A stretch of DNA of 64,000 nucleotides, from the NCBI GenBank assembly GCA_050084985.1, contig JBITNC010000001.1:149668001-149732000 (forward strand). Reading direction: 5' to 3'. The position numbers and the translations under genes were made by a program. This DNA comes from Nageia nagi. Its lineage: Eukaryota; Pinophyta. Position 1 is the stretch's first letter. Each line of letters begins with the position of its first letter. Positions 59,950 to 64,000 of the stretch are shown one piece after another. The notes under the pieces were generated by a model. It saw only the letters and a list, made by a program, of their open reading frames with translations. It did no database searches and was not told the DNA's origin.

Positions 59950-60485
59950 GGTACATCTACATTCCATATGCAGCCCGATTGGTTACATTTAATATGCAAT
60001 TAGATTGGTTGCATATGGAATGCAATCGGTTCATCTACATCTGAAATGCAACTGATTTGGGTGCATCATGAATGCAACCAGTTCGACTGCATTTGGAATG
60101 CATACAATCTCAATGCATCATGAATGCAAATAGTCTATATTTACTAGAATGCAATCACTTCGGTTGCATCTAGAATGCATCCATTTTGGCTACATTTGGA
60201 ATGCAACCAATCTAGTTGCATACATAATGCAACCGATCTAGTTGCATCTTGAATGCAATCGATCCTTTTGCATCTAGAATGCAACTAATTCAGATGCATT
60301 GGAAATGCAATTAGATCGGTTACATCCCAAATGTAGTTGGATCAGTCGCATTCCAAATGCAACTGAACTAGTTGCATTTCGGATGTAGCCATACCGATAG
60401 AATTCATGATGCACCCAAATCAATTGCATTTTGGATGTAGCCAAATTGGTTGCATTATGTATGCAACTATATCGATTGCATTTTA
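59950..60485. repeat. 26-bp tandem repeat array, upstream of the minus-strand gene (about 20 units)
   Basis: Units such as GCAACCGATCTAGTTGCATC-TTGAAT repeat every 26 bp with almost no length change. Many contain the dyad TGCAAC-N7-GTTGCA. The unit resembles that of 35803-36410 when rotated (GCAACC-AGGTC-AAATGCATTT), so both arrays appear to be one family. The ORFs drawn across it are artefacts. Confidence 0.9.
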
Positions 60486-61813
60486 ACATACTTTATACGT
60501 TTGCACATGTGATATATCTTTTCAACATGCAAAATGTTTTAGCATCTATCAGATTCTACCATTTTTTCAGTTTGAAGGATAAGTTTTGGCAAAAACCCTC
60601 TATAAAATATCGACTTATCATTCATTTTAATGCAATCTCTCATTCCTTGTCAGGTAGTGCTTAGTGAAGAATGATCTCTAGGAAGAGTAGTTGCATCTTT
60701 TCAACCTATTCAAGGATAGAGTTTCAAATAATCATAAAGATTATTTTGAAACACTATCTAGAACAGGAAGAGATTACCTGTAGATTAAATGTATGGAGGT
60801 TTCTTACAATTTCAATCAGATATGGTCAACTACCAATTGGTAATAATTTTCTGGTTTTAGTTTAAGTCAATCTTTTCATGATTTTAAATTTTATGTATAT
60901 AATTTTTTTTACTTAATTAATTTGTAGGACTATATGGTAAACTTTTATTTTGAAACTCTATTCTCAAATATTTCCCAGTGCTGGTTTGTTCTTGACTTCC
61001 ATGCAGGTGTGAAGGATGTCTTCCATGATTACAACAACATAGAGGAGACATCTTCCATGGTGGAAAGAAGTTGCAGGGAATAAGTAATATTAGAGCCTGC
61101 TAAGCTTGATCTTTGATCAAGTTTATTCATTTCCACTTTTCCCTTGCACCTGAATCTATGGAAGTTTGAACTCTACCAGGAGACATCATTGATGGTGGAA
61201 AGACTACTTTGAACTAAAATCTTAATCATTTAATGTATATGTATATATACAAAGTTTTATACACTAAATGGTTTATGCGTTAAAAAACTTACAATGATAT
61301 TTTCACCAAGTTTTTACATTTATTTTGCAAAATTGTTCAAAAATCACCCAATAATTTACATTGTTTTGGAAAATTTGCTTCAATTCGAAATAGGTTTCGT
61401 CTACATTCACCTAGGATATATAGGTCCATTTTGGATAAGGGGTCTTAAATTTTTCCCTTTCTCAAAGGTTTAAAAAACATAATTGATAAAAAGTAATAAT
61501 TTAGATATTAAAATTTTTAAATATAAGAAATTTTAAATATTTAAATATTTTCTAATGTTACTAAATTACCAAATAAAAGAATGAAATGGCTTAAGTAGAA
61601 AATGAGTGGAATTTAAAATGACTAAGATATAAGCAGTTCAGACATGTGTGTGGTAGATAAATCATGATGTGGTCTCACAAAGGAACAACATATGTAAGTT
61701 TGAGGCATAATAGTAGGGTTGTAGGTGATACAAGAAAACATGATCCAGGTTTGGAGTGGAACCAAGCAAGTCAAGCTTTATGATTGGTAATATACTATGT
61801 AAAAGTAATAGAC
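60486..61813. other. AT-rich spacer, no supported gene
   Basis: A TATAAAATA motif at about 60600 precedes a small plus ORF (60671-60865) with no recognisable features. A run at 60975-61080 (WFVLDFHAGVKDVFHDYNN) is open but isolated. I call neither. Confidence 0.5.
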
Positions 61814-64000
61814 ATGCATTAATGTTTCACTTGTTACATCGAAATAGGAGGGAATAGGTAGAAAATGACTACTATAAAAGTGTAAGAATATATTTTATTA
61901 GCAAAATTATAAAAAAAAAGAAAGAAACATCCTAACATTTCAAAATAGATTTGACACTAACATAAAATATACATTACAATTTGATAATATCATCCTTTGT
62001 GCATTTTTAGCTTTATTTTATCATACTTCTAGTTTTGAATTCATGTAATACATGATTATATTTAAACTCTAACATCTAGTTTTATTAGCTTATTAATAGT
62101 TTGGAGAGTCATCATTTTTTATAATACAACTCTTACTAGTCTTATGAAGGCATCAACACTAATAGAAGCCTAATTATCGACATAAGAAACATTATTTTCA
62201 CATTTACTCTTTTGAGATGTAGATCCTTATTTTAAAGATTGTAGATAAATTTTAAAGAGGAAATGATATAGTGGAAAATATTATTTTTTGGCATAATAAT
62301 TTTCATCCAACTTTGTCTTTATTAATTTTTATACATTGCATCATGTTTCACATGGGACATTTTTCTAAATTGATCTTGTTATGATTCACTATATAAAATA
62401 TAGTTGACTAATCAATCTACTTTAAACCAGAAGAAAATAATCATTTAGATCACACAAATAAGATAATACAAACCATGTAATGTGGTTCACCTAATGTAGG
62501 CTACATCCATGGAGAATATCCAATCCTTGATTAATCAATCCAAAATACCAAAGGAAACAACCAACAACTAAATTGTTTTACCTTCCAGATTGGTTCTTAC
62601 AAGGAATCCTCACTACAACAGTCTCTCTCATAAAGGATTAACCTCCTCTTCCTAATCCTCACACCTATGCAAATTCCACTCCCATGATCTTACCATCATC
62701 CTCTACAAGAATTTCACATACATTTATAGATTTATTTAATCTTATTTTTAGTAATCTTAACTAGATTATTTTTACAAGTTTAAAATTTTCCACCCATGCA
62801 TTCTAAAGTTCATACAGTTAGAATAGCCCAAGAGCAAGTTTCTAACCTCAAAATAAAGTATGCCTATCTCTGGTTTATTGTTGACCACCATCAGGATGAT
62901 TGGGTTATTGGGATTGGTTGTCATAAGGTTGAATCTAATAAATATCTTGATCAGTCGATCAACTTAAGATAGAACTAAAGATCAAAACTATTGATCAACA
63001 CTATAGATCATTGTATCGATCGATCATGTGCATGATGATTGCAAAACAGAGAGTTGAAAATATCACTTAGCCAAAAAATCTGGCTCCATTCCTAAAAATA
63101 TCCTACTTGGAGATTGGTTTCATTACAACACCCTATAATACTAGATTGAAATATTCTCATATTGATCTCTTATTCCTTGAGACCAATTGAAATTAGAAGA
63201 ATCCATAATTATTTCTTTCCAACCACCTTTGCATTCGCCTTTGACAACATGTCCCTCACCACTTCTTCATAAAATCTTTGATTTTGATGTTCCATGAACC
63301 TTAACTAGTTCACACCTCCCACTCCATGGGCCATACCAATATCCTCTTTCTCAAACACTTTCATCCTAATCCCTTCTTTGTATAATTATTGATCTCATTT
63401 CTTTTCTTTCATCTTGTATGCATACACATCATGCAAACCTTCCATATCTCTAGGTAACTTAAACAAATCACATTAGTTTTGCATTAAGGAATTCCCTCCT
63501 TATCCCTGCCAAGGTCCCACTTCTTCTTGGTTTCCTTTTGCACACCTTTTTCAAAACACTCACCATCATAAGTATATAACACATAAGAAAATATGAGCAA
63601 ATAATTGCTTACTCTTCTACATCTTCCAACATCCCTTAGTGGAGTTTAGGAATCCTAATGTTGAAGATCTTCTTGCACCTTTGGTATCCACATCTTCTTC
63701 ATCTTGGAAAAATCATTTCCATCCTTTAGAAATATTACCCTCCTTTGTTTTGCCAAACTTGTGGTGCCCCATAATCACATTCTCACCTATAGAGGCTAAG
63801 TCCATATCAATGTTAGAAGTGTTAGTAAGTGAATATAGCATACCAAGCATATTACCTCTAGCAACAACCATGGAGTCTTTAGTCACCTTTCAAGCCTTAT
63901 TATTGAATGCACCCACGTAACCCTCATCATCAAGCTTACTAGAAATAATAAGATTTCTCCTCAAATTTGGTATGTACCTCACCTCATTGGGCACCCATCA
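61814..64000. repeat. Long direct duplication, copy 2 (partner 30886-33072)
   Basis: Near-identical to copy 1 at an offset of about 30,928 bp; a few percent or fewer substitutions by eye (for example TCAAAAT vs TCGAAAT near the start). Runs off the window. Confidence 0.88.
62377..64000 (-). mobile_element. Element F copy, LTR and partial internal region
   Basis: Left LTR from 62377 (TGTTATGATTCAC) to about 63098, then the same internal remnant as at 32171 onward (antisense of the plus frame 63639-63920: LASIGENVIMGHHKFGK and GNMLGTLYSL). The right LTR is beyond the window. Confidence 0.8.

Noticed and set aside
60671-60865. Small ORF downstream of a TATA-like motif
   Set aside because: 64 residues, no features, no support beyond an open frame.

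Overview
The window reads as nuclear DNA of a seed plant with a transposon-rich, AT-rich genome. The only ordinary plant gene I recognise is at the left edge: an AP2/ERF transcription factor of the ABR1 / group X type. Almost everything else is transposable elements or their decay products. The species cannot be read from the sequence; dense, old, nested copia elements would fit a large genome such as a gymnosperm, but that is only a guess.

Layout. 1-943: ERF gene on the minus strand, running off the window, with a promoter at about 1390-1500. 1511-5182: AT-rich spacer made of diverged dispersed repeats. 5183-24993: a three-level nest of Ty1/copia-type elements with target-site duplications (TSDs) readable at each level. 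Element D (minus, TSD CTATC, gag only) holds element A (minus, TSD TTGAA) inside its 3' LTR. A holds element B (plus, 9.1 kb, TSD tctca/cctca) at the integrase-RT linker of its polyprotein. 24994-30885: microsatellites, fragments of an unidentified plus-strand ORF and spacer. 30886-34299: a gutted copia element (F); its left 2.2 kb is repeated directly at 61814-64000.

35803-60485: the most interesting region. A hAT-like (DUF4371-type) transposase gene on the plus strand has been broken by two insertions. Element E (46366-55571, minus) is a nearly complete 9.2 kb copia element whose gag-pol is a single frame of about 1,298 codons with five nonsense codons. A second 8.0 kb block (37813-45836) is a copy of most of E plus 0.6 kb of the adjacent hAT 3' coding sequence, inserted into the same hAT gene further upstream. 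Facing the hAT gene is a degenerate minus-strand gene (about 57010-59740). Arrays of 26-bp repeats lie outside both genes (35803-36410 and 59950-60485), with a vestige between them. Without the two insertions the unit is about 7.4 kb: array, transposase, second gene, array. That is a candidate two-gene DNA transposon.

The B/E copia family has unusual parts: a leader of about 3.1-3.3 kb between primer-binding site and gag; in E and its copy a captured WD40-repeat gene fragment in that leader; and just after the pol stop a tandem array of small stem-loops (about 7 in B, 12 in E) whose arms change together. All coordinates beyond those of clear ORFs were read by eye, without alignment software.
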